64,000 bases of DNA. It comes from Corydoras sp. C115 (taxonomy: Eukaryota; Chordata; Actinopteri; Siluriformes; Callichthyidae). The stretch covers positions 5,948,501 to 6,012,500 of the forward strand of contig JAFMOC010000007.1 in the NCBI GenBank assembly GCA_019802505.1. Direction: 5' to 3'. Position numbers and translations under genes: made by a program. A model generated the notes under the pieces. It did not search any database, had not been told where the DNA came from, and saw only the letters and a list, made by a program, of their open reading frames with translations. Positions 12,301 through 24,952 of the stretch are shown here, in pieces. Positions within the stretch are counted from its first letter, which is position 1; every line of letters begins with the position of its first letter.

Positions 12301-15300
12301 TCTGCCCACCACCAGAAACCTACCCCATCCCCCACCCAGAAGCGAACACGCACACATGGTTGTTCTTGATAACAGTCTGGTGGTAGTTGACACCATTGTG
12401 CTAGAACACAAACTTCTCAGCTTCTCTAAATTCTTCCTTCAGTTGCTGTACTTCAAACACCATGGCTTGGGTTTTCTACGGTCTCCTTAGCAATTGATAA
12501 TAGAAGATGGACCCACTTTAGCAGTATTTAAAATATTGTCACTTATGGTTGCAGTTTTGAGCTTGGTTCTGCTAGGTTCTAAGTTCTTTATCTCGAGTCT
12601 TCCTTCTTCCGCACATTTTGGCTTGCTTATATGGATATATAATATTAAGTCCTTTTAATAAGGTTCCTTGCTGTTTTTTTTTTTTTTCAAGAAATTTATA
12701 ACAAAGCACTTAGACAAACTCAATGTCTTAGATAAAAATACGATTATTTTAGGTTCATTCATAATTGTGGTTAAAATTAATATATAATCTAAATTTGACA
12801 ACAACAGACAACAATAAACGACAACAGACTATATTTGCCTATTATAATCAAGTAGCAGTGGGCTGGATGAATGGGAATCAGAGGTAATTGATGCACCTGC
12901 CTAAGGTTCTGCTTATGATTGTTCTACTTGTGATCGTCTTTCAATGCTGGAGAAGGACATGCAGCAGGAAAAGTGATTGCAGCAGGTACAGGAGTATGGT
13001 GCATTGGCAGAGACACCAACCAGCAGTTGTATTTAAATGTGATTTTTATACACTGTAAATAAAGCCTGTTTCTGTGCCCAATAAATCCTGTCTGTCCTGC
13101 TATGTAACAAATTATGCATATTGTAAAAAAAATAGTGTTTTATTAAAAATTTTGAGCACCTCAAACTAGAAAAGTCCTTGTTGTAAATTCACATATATAC
13201 TAAACACACGTCTTTAACAGGAGAAAACTACAATCTGTAATAGGATTTTTTTAATAATTCAGCTGCTAATTTAACACCAGTAGATGGCAGTGTACATCTA
13301 TATCATTTACTGTGTACTTTAAATACCCATTAATCTGCTCAAATGATTTACATCATAACATTTGTTGTGTTTTGTCTGAACAGGGCACTGCATTACTCTT
13401 CATGCCAAAAGCAGGATTATCATTGTTTGCAGTATTTTACACTTTAGGAAATATTGCAGCTCTGGCTAGGTAAGTTGAATTTACGATAATGTGTACATGT
13501 TATACTGACCTTCTTGCCATTTTCCTTTCCTTAAAAGATAAATTAAGACTAGAGTGCTTAAATGTTAAATCTATAACTGACTTCAGAAGATAAGGTCAGA
13601 CATTTTCAGCAATGCAAAACTACAGTAGCTCTGCTCCGTGATTCCTCTGTCTGCACTCCCTGATTTCCTGATTGAGGCTTTAATGTTTAACACACTTTAG
13701 TGAAATAAGAGCTCTTTATTCTAATTGTTTATACTCTGTCCAACCAGTGAGAGCAACACTGAGCAGGTAATATTTGGGTGGTGGATAATTTTTTGGACTG
13801 CAGTAACAGTGATGTAAATGTGGAATTTGTGTTAGTATGTTATTTGTTAGATCAAATACAGCAATTATGCTGGAATATTTGTAAAATGTATCTACTCACT
13901 GCCCATTGTATTATACACAGCTACCTATTTTTTTTACTGTGTAAATATAAATTTAGAAACAGTAGCATCATTACATTTTACTGTCGTTAAATTGAAACTG
14001 CATGTACAATAACTAGTAACTTTTTTAATAGATAAACATGGAAACATTTCTGTATATGGCTTTTTATGTAAAACATAAGGCAATTTAGTTTCCATTTACA
14101 GTAGTTTAGTTGATCACATCCTGGACATTGCCTTTCCCTGGTTGGCTGCTTCCAGAATGTATTTTTAATTTAACCTTTAACCAATCACATTTCAGCATCA
14201 TTGGTCGCCAGGTTTAGTATATTTTAGCCAAGGCCTTCAGAATTATTTTTTCTAAGTTTAGATCAACCTGTTGCTTCAACAAATCAGATTTTGAGTCCTC
14301 ATACCATTTATTATGTCAACGTATTCATACCCTTTAATTGGTGTACTTTTGATGAGCGGACATTTTCATCTGATCAAAACATGACTTTCAGCAGCATTTT
14401 TAATGGCAATAGAAAATTAATTCTTAATGGAACTAAGAACTAAAGCTCTTTTTATGGAAAAAAATAAAGGATGAATTTTGTACAAATATTCAGGATTTAT
14501 TAATGTCAAGTCTGTTCAGGTGATTACATTACATAATGTAATTTTGCGAACATGTTTAGCCTAAGTGACTTTAAAACACAAGTTTTAAACACTCAGCATT
14601 TACATTATTAACCCAACATTAACCACTAAGCAATCTGAATATTATGAGATTTACAGCAAAAACCCTTAATAGAATACAGTCAAATGTGTGTATGTGAGAG
14701 AGAGAGGTGCAGTCTTTCATTGTTACTGAATGTACCAGATAACTAAACTTAAACATAAATTTTAGCCTGCTAATAATTGTATAGACCCAGAATATAGTAC
14801 TTTTTTCTCCCAGGGTCAGATTTAGACAACAGACTTACATAGCATCTACATATTGTTTTTTATGTATACTACAGAATTTAGCATGAAGTGTTATCCCTGC
14901 TGAAGAGTAGACTAAGTTGTGTGAAAATTGAAATATGAGCTTCCGTGTGAGCTGGAGCTTGCCCAGCCAAGCCTTGCATGCAAATAATTAGTTTTAATCT
15001 GCTTGTGTTTTGAGTTGCCATGATATCTGAACCTTCAGTTCTTTTTGGCAGAACACTGTCAGGTTTGTCTGATTTAGTAGCTGAAGGTTCAAGCTGTGAA
15101 GCCACCAGTTCTAGTACTGCTGCTATAGCAGCCATTTCTTTCCTTTCACTTTACCAAGTAACTGCAGATTTTAGTCTGTTATAGATACCTGTACGAAGCC
15201 ACTTTAACATTTGTGAACAATGTGTAAAATGAGCTGTTGCTCTAAATGTAGCTATGTAGCTCTAAATATGTAGCTCAGAATCTATTCTGACTTCTATACT

Positions 15301-18300
15301 TATAAGGTTGTTTGTAAAAATTTTGTGCATAATTTGTGACATTAAGCTGAGGGTGCATTCATAAAGCAGCATGTTTACAGTTTCCTCTAAAAGTGTAAGG
15401 AAGTGGCCAGTTCAGTTGGTTTAACAGCAGACTGATGATATATTAGACCGAATATAATAATTAAGTTTATACTTTCAGCTTTTCTGTGGTATTTGCGCCA
15501 AGATTTTGTAAACAACATGAAAGAGCACATTTTATTCTGATGGCCTTGATCTATAGGCAGTTAAATTATTGGAACATATGACTGTGCTATAACTATTTTT
15601 TTGGTCAAATGACCACTTAATGTTGCAGTCAGATTTTCAAAATACTTTTAAGGTAAAAATGCTTTTTTAATTTCTTAAATGTAATTTAAAATGGAAAGAG
15701 TACTTAATATGCAGGGTCTAAACATGATATTTCTGTAAAGACATACTGGCTTTATGGTCTGTGAATTACTTAGCATTTACATTAATCGCATTTTTAAAAG
15801 TTGGTATATATTTAACAAGCACTGGTTTGCAAAATTTATTATTTCTTTTAGATTTATTTAAATGTTAACACTTTAGTATAATGTTCAGAAACAATTATTC
15901 AAACGGAGTAATAACTTTCATGTGGAAATAAATTATCCTTATTGAAAAATAATTAAGTGATACCTTAATGAAAAAAACAATGTCAACATCTCAGAAATGA
16001 ACTGAAGTACATTTCAAAGTACTTTTTACTGTCAACCAGTTTTGAAGAGAAAGTACAAAAGGCCTCAATACATGGCCACTAATAACCTAATAGCATTTTT
16101 AAATATGAGATTTTTCTGCCTTCTGACACTTTTTCAGAAAACAAAACTGTTCACATGGTTTTGAAACATTTGTGACTGTATGTGTTCTGTTTAGCACCTG
16201 TTTTTTGATGGGACCATTAAAGCAGTTGAAGCGCATGTTTGAACGCGACAGACTCATAGCCACCTGTGTCATGCTGGTAAGAGTTACTGTTTCTTGTCAC
16301 ATTACATGACATTAGTTAAAAAATAACTAAATTGCCATATAGCTCCATCCATTGTTAGCCTTGCTGTATCATAAGGAGTGCTTTATCATAAAGGGATTAG
16401 GAGTAGTATATTATTTCACTTTCAGTAGTATATTATTTCTCTACTCCTCTAAACAGAAAAAAAATGAAAATTATGTTTTGTGTACACAATTAACAGTTAC
16501 ATTTAATAAATTCAGTTTAATATATTTAAGCAACAAAGCACAAGAGGGTGTGCATTATTCTGAATAAATTATGAGAAAGTGGTGTTAATCAGGGCGCTTG
16601 GCCTTTTCTGTGGTTTATTCATAATAATGCACAAGGAGTGCATTGCAAAATTACAAAAATGATTACAAACACTATAATAAAAAACAAGGTTTGATTCATC
16701 AATGGGTTTATTGAATAATTAAAATAAACTGGTCTACCGTAATGTAATCTAGTCCCGTTTTTAATAGGAATGTTAATCGCTGAGTAACTAAATAATAATC
16801 GAGAATCTGCTTACTGTTTATATTAATATGTATTTTCATTTATGGTACAGAATTTTAAATAAATTATTATATTTTATACATTATTGTCAATAATGTCACG
16901 GCTGGAAAAAACAATCAGCCAATCAGATTTTTTTGGGTCATTTAGCAGACGCTTTTATCCAAAGCGACTTACAAGGTGAGAACAGGGTTAATCACAACAT
17001 CCCTGGAGCAATGAGGGTTAAGGGTCTTGCTCAAGGACCCACACTGGTAACTTCAGTGGACCTGGGATTTGAACCCCCAACCTTCAGATTGCTAGCCCAA
17101 CACCCTGACCACTGAGCTAACCCGCCCCCAGATTTAAGGACCAAAACTACCCATTTTCTAATCAGTGTTAGCCACTCACAATAAATTCCACACTTATCTG
17201 TAATCCAACTGAAAAAAAAGTTATCCAAAGACCTTGAACTCTCTCGTCTTCAGCGGCCCCAGAGTTTAATACCAGTTAATTCTTTGACAGTAGGAGTAAC
17301 AAGATTATGCTTAAATGAGCTGCTTACTCCCACACAAAACTTTAAACTAATCAAGTCCTCAAGGACCTTAGTAGTTTAAGATCAAAGGTCTTAACTGCTG
17401 TGAGGCTACTTGGCCCCTCTGTGATGTCCTGATGGATTGATTGTGAAGCTGAGGCTTCCATGTAAACCTGCAGCTCTAATGTGTTTGGCCCTCGGGTGCT
17501 ATACCACATATATATTAAACGTGCTGTCTTCTAAAGGAAATTCCACCAGCACTGAATCATTTGTCATAAAGGTTTATCATAACCTGGTATCTAAACTCAT
17601 TGAAATATTGTCTTGGTTCATTTAAACTTTTTTGTCCTGTAGCCCTTAAATAATTACATTTACATTACATTACATTTAAATAAATAATAAAAATAATAAA
17701 ACACAATTCTAGAGCTATAGGGGCTAATTGGTTAATAAACTGAACTACTAGTTTCTTTTAAGGCATTACTAAGCTGCGGTTGTTGAAGCTCTGACAAAAG
17801 TTGCTAATCACACTATTTAATAGTACATGATAAATAATTTAAATGTAAATCTATTTTTTAAATATTAGTAATTCTAAAAAATACTGTAGGTTTAATGCTG
17901 ATGTTACTGTTATTTTATTATCATAATTTTAGTTTAAAGAATTTAAATAAAGAATATGCTTTCAGTGTATATTTCAGTGTATATTCAGGGGGGGGTTTTG
18001 TTTGCAAAAACCCAAAACACCATGATAAACTTTTGTAATTCTTCAGCTAAATTAATGATTAACAAACAAATCATAATAGATTTTGCCTTCATACAGTAAC
18101 CTATAAATAATTATTGTTGAGCTTTATAAAACAGAACCACATGAGTGCTTGTGCTGTTGGAATTATCTTTGTTATGCAATCCATACACCATATAATTTCA
18201 CTAACTTTTGTGTGATATTACATGAATGTAATGTTATTACCTATTTAGTTCAAACTATAAAGACACTACCCTATGCTTAAATTGTTAATTTCTCTTTTTT

Positions 18301-21300
18301 TCTATTTTTCTCATTAGGTCTGTCTTGTTCTTACCTTATGTTCAGCCTGTTGGGTAAGCCACTTTATTTAAGACATTAATATTTAAATCTGTGTTTTAAA
18401 ATGTTTAAATAGTTTTGTCGTATGACCTTATTCTATTGCCTTTGTAACTGTAATCTTGTTTTTCTTTTACACAGTGGCAAAAAAAAGCCCTTGCTGTTAT
18501 CTTCTGCATTTTACAGTTCTTAGCAATGACATGGTAAGTCACTGAGCAATGCAGCTTTCTTGTACCATTCATAAAGGTTTAGTTAGTCAGACCAAGTCAG
18601 CATTAACACACAAATCACATAAATCAAGTGTGAAGTATTACCTCTGTGTGTGTTTGGTATGTTGTGGTAAATCCTTAAATCCAGCTGTCACACATAATGA
18701 ATTACAATACAATTATCATTTGGTATTTAGTTGTAGAATGCTTAGTTGTTCCCAGGGTCTTGTCTTATAATTTGAGCTTTCAAAACAGATTAGTGTAAAA
18801 TAATTGCATAATTAAGTGTAAGTAATAAAAGCAAAGAAACAGAACATTTCTGTTTTTATAAAAGAGTTAAATATTAACTTGGCTTAGTATCCAAAATTCT
18901 ATTAGTAAATCTATGTTTGCCATTTTATTTTTGTCTTTCCTTTAAATTTCTCACACAGAGGAATTAAACAAATGAGAACACACAAATTGCCCACTGTATG
19001 GGGAATAAACTTGAATTGACACTTGTAATAAATTGTGATCAGGTGTGAGCAAAAGATGTTTTCACTACAAAATAGCTATACTAAATGTACATTATCCCAA
19101 ATGCAAAACATGGTGGTGATAGATGCTGTAGTTGTGTCTTTCCTTTAAAGACGCCTGACAACATCTTTGTATACATGGTCCAATGTATAATGTCCAATTC
19201 CAACATATATAACATTTAAACCCTGAATGCTTCAGACAGATAGCTATTTTTACAAGCCTCGTCTGACCCTTGCTGCAGGCTGGTAACAGCTCCAGCACAG
19301 ACTGCTCGATTGTTTAAAAAAAGAAAGAAAAAGACTGTCAGTTGCATTGCTCACCCCAATGTGTGTGAGGGCTTTTACAGGACAGATTTCATTGGCAGTC
19401 TGTTTGTTGTTGAATCCACTGACGATAGGCTCTAATTCACATCAGCCTCTCATACAAGTGCCATCGCCATGGTAACCACTTGTCGCACACATGTGCTTGC
19501 GCCAGCACGTACCTCACTCGTGTAAAAGACTGTTCCCAATATTTAGCATTCCTCAGTAGGCACAAGCCTGAAGCTTGCTCATGTGCATCACAAGATTCTA
19601 TTCATGCCTGGATTGCATAGTCTGTTAATACACTATCTCATAAAATGGCAGTATAGGTCACTTAAACAGGTATTTAATAATATTTAACCACTTTGGGAAT
19701 ACAAGCTTTTAACATAAATTATATTTTGGTATAAATATTGTGATGATCACTTCATGATAGATTATGTGACACCCTTGTAATGGGGCTAAAAAAGATATTG
19801 TTTTTTATATAGTTTTTTTATTTTTTATTTATTTATTTTTTTTTGGATTTGTTTTGTTTTGTTACAAGTGACAACAGCTTGGATATTGACAACAGCCAGC
19901 AGAGCTGAAACAAAGTCTGAACAGAGCTCTTATTATAACTTTACTAGAAGTAAAGTAAACTTTACAGAAAATCAAAACACAGATTTTTATGTCTAAAATG
20001 CCATATTATAAATGGATTCTTAACTGAATGGGTGTTGCCTATGTCACCAAAAGTACAATGCTTTTTAAACTATAACATGGTAATTGATTCAACAGAATTT
20101 AACTGTTTCAATACAGTACATAGCCTAGGGAACTAAATTTGTATTCTGGCAAAACAAATTGTGCATGGAAATTTGATTCAGGTGGGTGACACAAACAATG
20201 AAAATTTAAATAGCTGAACCTTATGGCCTCTGTGTTTTCTCTGCAAAAACATTGGGGTAATTACAGGGTCACATCATAAGCATCCACGTTATACCAGGCA
20301 TCAAAACATTCATTCATTCATTATCTCCCGCTTTATCCTCTATTAGGGTCGCGGTGGGGTTCCCCCCTATACCCATCCAGGGGAGAACGTCTCGTGCGCT
20401 GGGCAGATAGACCCAGGACAGGGCGCCAATCCATCGCTGGGCACACACTCACTCACACAAACACACTCTATATGGGGCAATTTTGAGAATTCAATTGACT
20501 TGATCCATGTTTTTGGACTGTGGGAGGAAACCGGAGAACCTGGAGGAAACCCACGCAGACACGGGGAGAACATGGAAACTCCACCCAGATGGGGATTCGA
20601 ACCGGGAATCCCTAGCACTGAGAGGCAAACGTGCTAACCCACTAAGCCACCGTGCTGCCAGCATCAAAACAATATGATTTTAATTGGCATGTGTGGACAC
20701 AATCCTGAAGCAGTGTGTGTACACAGAAAATGTGTACATTTATACAAAAATTCGTTGACATGTCTCCATTAATGGTTACTCAGTGTTTTTGGAGTAGAGG
20801 CAAGATCATACAGTGAATAGTTGTGTGTCTACATTTTCCTATGTAATCTATTGAAGTAGATTTGTCAATTGATAGATTTATCAAAATATGTTAATTGACA
20901 TCATGTTTGTCTTTCCCCTGTTTGTTCATTGTTGTTGTTTTTTTATTCTTACATATAATGTATTGATATAAATGCATTTTATTGTTATTCAAAGTAGTAG
21001 AACATTTATTGGTATTTTAAAATGAGTTCTCTGAAATGTTACATTAGGTCTAACTCGTCTAATTCTGTCTTTTAGGTACAGCATCTCATACATTCCATTT
21101 GCACGGTAAGATGAAACTGATAAATAAGTTGATGTATTTAGATGCCATTACAAACCTTAACCTGTAGATATTTTCGGATGAATACTCAAACCTTTTATTA
21201 TTAGCACAAAATCCTACATTTAATTCTATGCTTGGCTGGTCAGTATGTGACACACAATCAAAATGCTTAAAGATTTTTCCCCTTAGCCTTTTGGCTGTCC

Positions 21301-22858
21301 TGGTCCATATGGCTCTAATCCTCTAGAGGAGCACACTGAGCTCTCAGCACTACAAATGCTTTCCTTCTGTCTCTCTGCCTCACCTGAACTCTATAATGCT
21401 ATTTGTCTAATTACTTGAAACAGCTGTTCGAAGGCATCACTGCTATTCTTAGAAATCATCCAGCTGCAAGCATTACCTCCTTTACCTCTCACATTGAATT
21501 TAAATACATTTCAGTAGATGTCTTATTGGATAACATATTTTTTTAACATACATTTTAATTGTGTTTTGGCATTAAACATTTTTTTCCATCTCTTTTGTCA
21601 AATCTGCCATTTTCAATTGTTGCACTACTATACAAAATGATGACTCCAGCCATAGATAGAAGTAGAACTACTGTAGTAACTTAAATTATTACTGTACTAT
21701 TGCTAATATGGCTAAATATATGTAACTGTACAGACTGTTTTATTTAATGACCCATTTGAACAAATTATCGATATATCATCTTATAAATCTGGCCCATCAT
21801 TTGTGCATAGTAACCTTTAAAAACTACTTACAATATAAAAAACACAAAATTACATACTGAATAAAAGAGTATTGGACAATGAAGTGCTGGTTATGTTTTT
21901 TAATACATACATGGAGACTTTGTTCTTTCCAGCCTATTCAACTATGAAATAAATATGCTGTCATAAAGCATGTGCTTTTGAGTGCCAGCATAAAGCCCTC
22001 TGATTTAAGTCAAAGAGATTTGTTGTTGCATGAGCACTGGAGCCATGTCACAACTTATTAAATCATTTTAATGATTCACCCTCCCTCATGACTGTAAGGG
22101 TATTAGTATCACTGGACCTAATGGGTTTTTACTTGCTTGTTATAATGCTGTATTCTGTTGTATTCAGCACTGATTACCTATCAATGAGCAATCAGTGAGC
22201 AGTGTTTATAATAATTTTTTTGTTTGGTTTCTTTATACTACTTGTACATCATTTAAATTGGTGCATTTAAATTAAATAATTAAATGACATAAATCAAGTG
22301 TGAAGTATTACCTCTGTGTGTGTTTGGTATGTTGTGGTAAATTACATTACATTAAATAATGTAGCATTTAAAGATGTAAATACATTAAGTCATGGGAAGT
22401 CCCTCCTCTTCTTTTCTCATCCTCTGTTCCGTTATCACTCTTTTCTATTAACCTTGACTGCTTTTCACACCTCAGTCTGAATGCTGAACAGTGACATAGT
22501 CTGCATAGCAACACATATTTGAGAGCGAGCGAGAGAGAGAGAGAGACTAAATGGGGGTGGTGAGAGATGGCAAAGGAGTCAGCATGACCTCTTTTTTGCA
22601 GTTACCATGGTGACCATGTGGGTTTCATCATCTTCGAACCTGGTGTCGGGGGCGGTGCTAAGCTCTGTTACCTTAATACAGAATAAAATGTCATATTCAA
22701 ATCATAAACCAGAGCTGAACCAAGATAAACAGTCACTTTTTGAAGCAAACAAATATGTAAAGCTAGCATCTTGTAAACTTACTACAAATATTTTTTGTTT
22801 TTATCTTTTTCCCTATAGGGATGCTGTCATAAAGTGCTTCACGACCTGTCTGAGCTAA
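9395..22858 (+). CDS. sft2d1: SFT2 domain-containing protein 1, eight exons, complete
   Basis: Small tetraspan membrane protein of the SFT2/Got1 family, implicated in endosome-to-Golgi vesicle fusion. Coding exons are 9395-9460, 11312-11398, 13384-13469, 16195-16276, 18318-18353, 18475-18533, 21076-21105 and 22819-22858. All have GT-AG borders and phases that join without a break, giving 161 residues. The cytosolic N-terminus MDKLRRVLSGREEHEELGL precedes four hydrophobic segments: about residues 36-52 (WFVICFASGILFSIL), 60-80 (LFAVFYTLGNIAALA), 98-120 (IATCVMLVCLVLTLCSACW) and 125-150 (ALAVIFCILQFLAMTWYSIS). A basic loop KQLKRMFERDRL separates the second and third. The tail is RDAVIKCFTTCLS. 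Length and layout match the vertebrate family. Introns hold SINEs at 16931 and 20309 and half of a 56-bp duplicate pair in each of introns 6 and 7. Confidence 0.95.
10760..10786. repeat. 27-bp near-perfect palindrome
   Basis: TACTATTTACTGT and its reverse complement are separated by a single A, in sft2d1 intron 1. The function is unknown. Confidence 0.85.
16610..16930. repeat. Unnamed dispersed repeat, copy A (5' part)
   Basis: About 320 bp that aligns by eye with 29460-29930. Shared landmarks are TTATTCA.AATAATGCACAA, TTACAAACACTATAATAAAA, ACAAGGTTTGAT, AATGTAATCTAGTC, CTGTTTATATTAAT, CAATAATGTCA and CAGCCAATCAGATTTT. It continues after the SINE at 16931-17131 with AGGACC.AAACTACCC. No coding capacity was seen; it could be a decayed DNA transposon. 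Confidence 0.75.
16931..17131 (-). mobile_element. tRNA-derived SINE with L2-like tail
   Basis: In complement the head carries an A box TAGCTCAGTGG and a B box GGTTCAAATCC (near 17070-17125). The body has GGGTTAAGGGTCTTGCTCAA, and the tail contains the complement of TTTATCCAAAGCGACTTACA. It is inserted into the dispersed repeat of 16610-17170, and CAGATTT flanks both sides (16925-16931 and near 17130-17136). Confidence 0.85.
18617..18672 (+). repeat. 56-bp perfect direct repeat, copy 1
   Basis: A 56-bp sequence beginning ACATAAATCAAGTGTGAAG and ending GTTGTGGTAAAT, in sft2d1 intron 6. It is identical to 22287-22342 in intron 7; the bases on each side of the two copies differ. Confidence 0.9.
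20309..20660 (-). mobile_element. DANA/Mermaid-like SINE
   Basis: Full-length minus-strand copy with an (ATTC)n tail at 20309 and the tRNA-like head at 20660. The target-site duplication is GCATCAAAACA (20298-20308 and 20661-20671). It lies in sft2d1 intron 6. The intact duplication and the similarity to the other copies suggest a fairly young insertion. Confidence 0.92.
22287..22342 (+). repeat. 56-bp perfect direct repeat, copy 2
   Basis: Second copy of the 18617-18672 sequence with no mismatch, 3.67 kb downstream. It is followed at once by TACATTACATTA, which resembles the terminal repeat of the local LINE/SINE tails. Confidence 0.9.
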
Positions 22859-24780
22859 AACTGCTATCTTATTTTGTCATAAAATGCAAGCAAAGGGTAA
22901 ATATGTAAACTATTTTATAATGAACATTTTTGTTATTGGATGTTAATATGCTGACTTTAGCAAACACACCGCCTGTTTTGTTTCACTTGTGATTAATTAC
23001 GAATATAGTTATTTCTATGTCGTATGGATATAGCATTATTTGCTAAATGACTATTTTAAGTGCCACACTGATTTTGAAGTGCTTTATTTTGTTGTCTTAA
23101 TATTTGTCTTGTATGTTGAAATCAAGAATCTGTATTTTACACTAAGTATTCTTAATTTCCTGGAGACATTGGGTGATACTGCATTTTTGCTAATAAACTC
23201 AGTTATTCTCCCTGTTGTTCATGCTACTAATTCTTATTCCTTTCACATCAGTTGCATGATGTGCTGCTAGTTAGCAAAAGGCTTGCCTTTGTTTTGGTTC
23301 ACATAAGTAAGAGTGAAGTGTTATAATTTGGATCAATTGTGATGCATTGCCAGCTTGAAGAATCAAATGCTGCTCTACACTCCATCGACCCCAGATGTTT
23401 TGCAGTTTTACAAAAGGACTAGAATTCATCATACATTTGCATCTTTTTTGCCTTCCCCCTCTTTTTGTTTTGTTCAGGCGGATTAAATCAACCCCTCCTG
23501 AATGTGCTTAATGCAATATGGTCTTTTATACTGTCACAACAAACATGACCTAATATTCCAGCACAGCTTGTTTTTTTTGGGGGGGGGTTTGTTTTATTCT
23601 TCAGAAAAAATAAAGGTTACGCTGAAACCCTACGATTGCACATCCTTGGTTACCATGGAGATGATAGGGTATGCTACATATGGACCCTCCATTATGCTAC
23701 CCTCCTCCACTGGTACATCCTGAACATATATTATTCACACAGGAGTATTCACCCAGCTTTAGGTAAAGTTATCTTTTTGGAGTTTCATATTAGGTTTTGT
23801 AAAGCAATGGTTTTTAAAGAAAACAGCATTTCGGCTGGAACATTCCGGTATGAAATGTATTAGGACATGCTTGTTTATAAAATCCTGTTCCAAGTTTATC
23901 TTCCTTTGCATTTCTAAGAACCTCCATGCTTCTGGAAAAGATTTCTATGAGATTTCAGAGTTTACGCATTTGCAAGGTCATACAATTATGCTGAATGGCA
24001 GGGCATCTTAAAGGTTAAGTTCAGATTTTAGTCAAGTTCTTTCACTACACTTACTTGACAATGTGTTTAATGACCCAAACTACACTGGAACATGGTCAAG
24101 CTGGACAGAATAAGACATTCCCCAAACTTCTTACAGAGTTGAAATCATACAATTTTTATCAAAAGTTAGAAAATCATGCCAGTAAATAAGACCTGTTGAA
24201 AAATGTTTCAATCGTCATTTTGCTGGTTCTATTCACAATAGTGCTGTGAGTTGTAATATTTACTGTTTAAAAAAAAAAACACCTAGTATGTGCATGTTGT
24301 GGTGAGGATGTGCACTTACACCATGTTACATGCTAGTAACAGTCATTTGGGGCAAGTGTGAACACAAAAGCAGAAAAGCATGAATGTAGAACATAGCTGG
24401 GAGTTTGTGTTGTGGGTGGCTGGTATCTCTGTCATGTGAAGGTGCAATAAGTGTTGCCTTTTTAGGTGTTCAAAAACCTATTGATTTTCATTTGGCTTTG
24501 AGGATTCCCGAGATGGATTTGTGGGGGAAAAAGCTTTTGAAAACAGACACCCTATTAGTATCATCCTTTCTCAAGGTCGTTTTTTGGCAAATAGCTTCAT
24601 GGCCAATAAAACAGCCTATTTCATCATTTCAGCCTATCTGCCTCGTGTATTTAATAAGTGGTTCTTTTTTCAGATGTCCTAATTCTTACAAGGCTAAAAA
24701 TAAAGCTAAAACGAGGATGGAATCTCATATCACAGTGTCTTCAGTCATACCTTATGAGGCATGAATTGTGGTTTTTTTTT
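22859..24780. other. sft2d1 3' UTR and intergenic region
   Basis: AT-rich sequence with a short G run near 23579-23587. No additional gene or recognised mobile element was seen. The short open frames here do not look coding. Confidence 0.6.
23192..23197 (+). terminator. Candidate poly(A) signal for sft2d1
   Basis: AATAAA 334 bp after the sft2d1 stop. A second AATAAA follows near 23609. Either could define the 3' end. Confidence 0.45.
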
Positions 24781-24793
24781 ATTTTTGCTCCGT

Positions 24794-24952
24794 GGCCACG
24801 CCCCCGATTAGGGCATATAAAAGCAGGCTGAAGCTCCTCCCTCCTCAAAGCAGGGACGCGGCAATCACTAGGATACAATCTGGAAGGACAACACGACTGA
24901 CGGATCCCTAATCCAGATCCATTGTGTCGTGTACGATACTGAAGCCGGCAGA
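24794..24952 (+). promoter_or_regulatory. prr18 core promoter with TATA box and GC box
   Basis: TATAAA at 24816-24821 lies within CATATAAAAG, preceded by GGCCACGCCCCC (about 24794-24805), an SP/KLF-type site. The spacing to the ATG at 24953 leaves a 5' UTR of roughly 100 bp. The CpG-rich island begins here. Confidence 0.7.

Noticed and set aside
17031..17131. Possible tRNA gene
   Set aside because: The A and B boxes belong to a SINE head. It cannot form a complete cloverleaf and continues into SINE body and tail. The same holds for 6300-6357 and 35870-35930.
24405..24764. 119-codon frame upstream of the prr18 promoter
   Set aside because: No homology recognised, non-coding-like composition, and it ends just before the prr18 core promoter.
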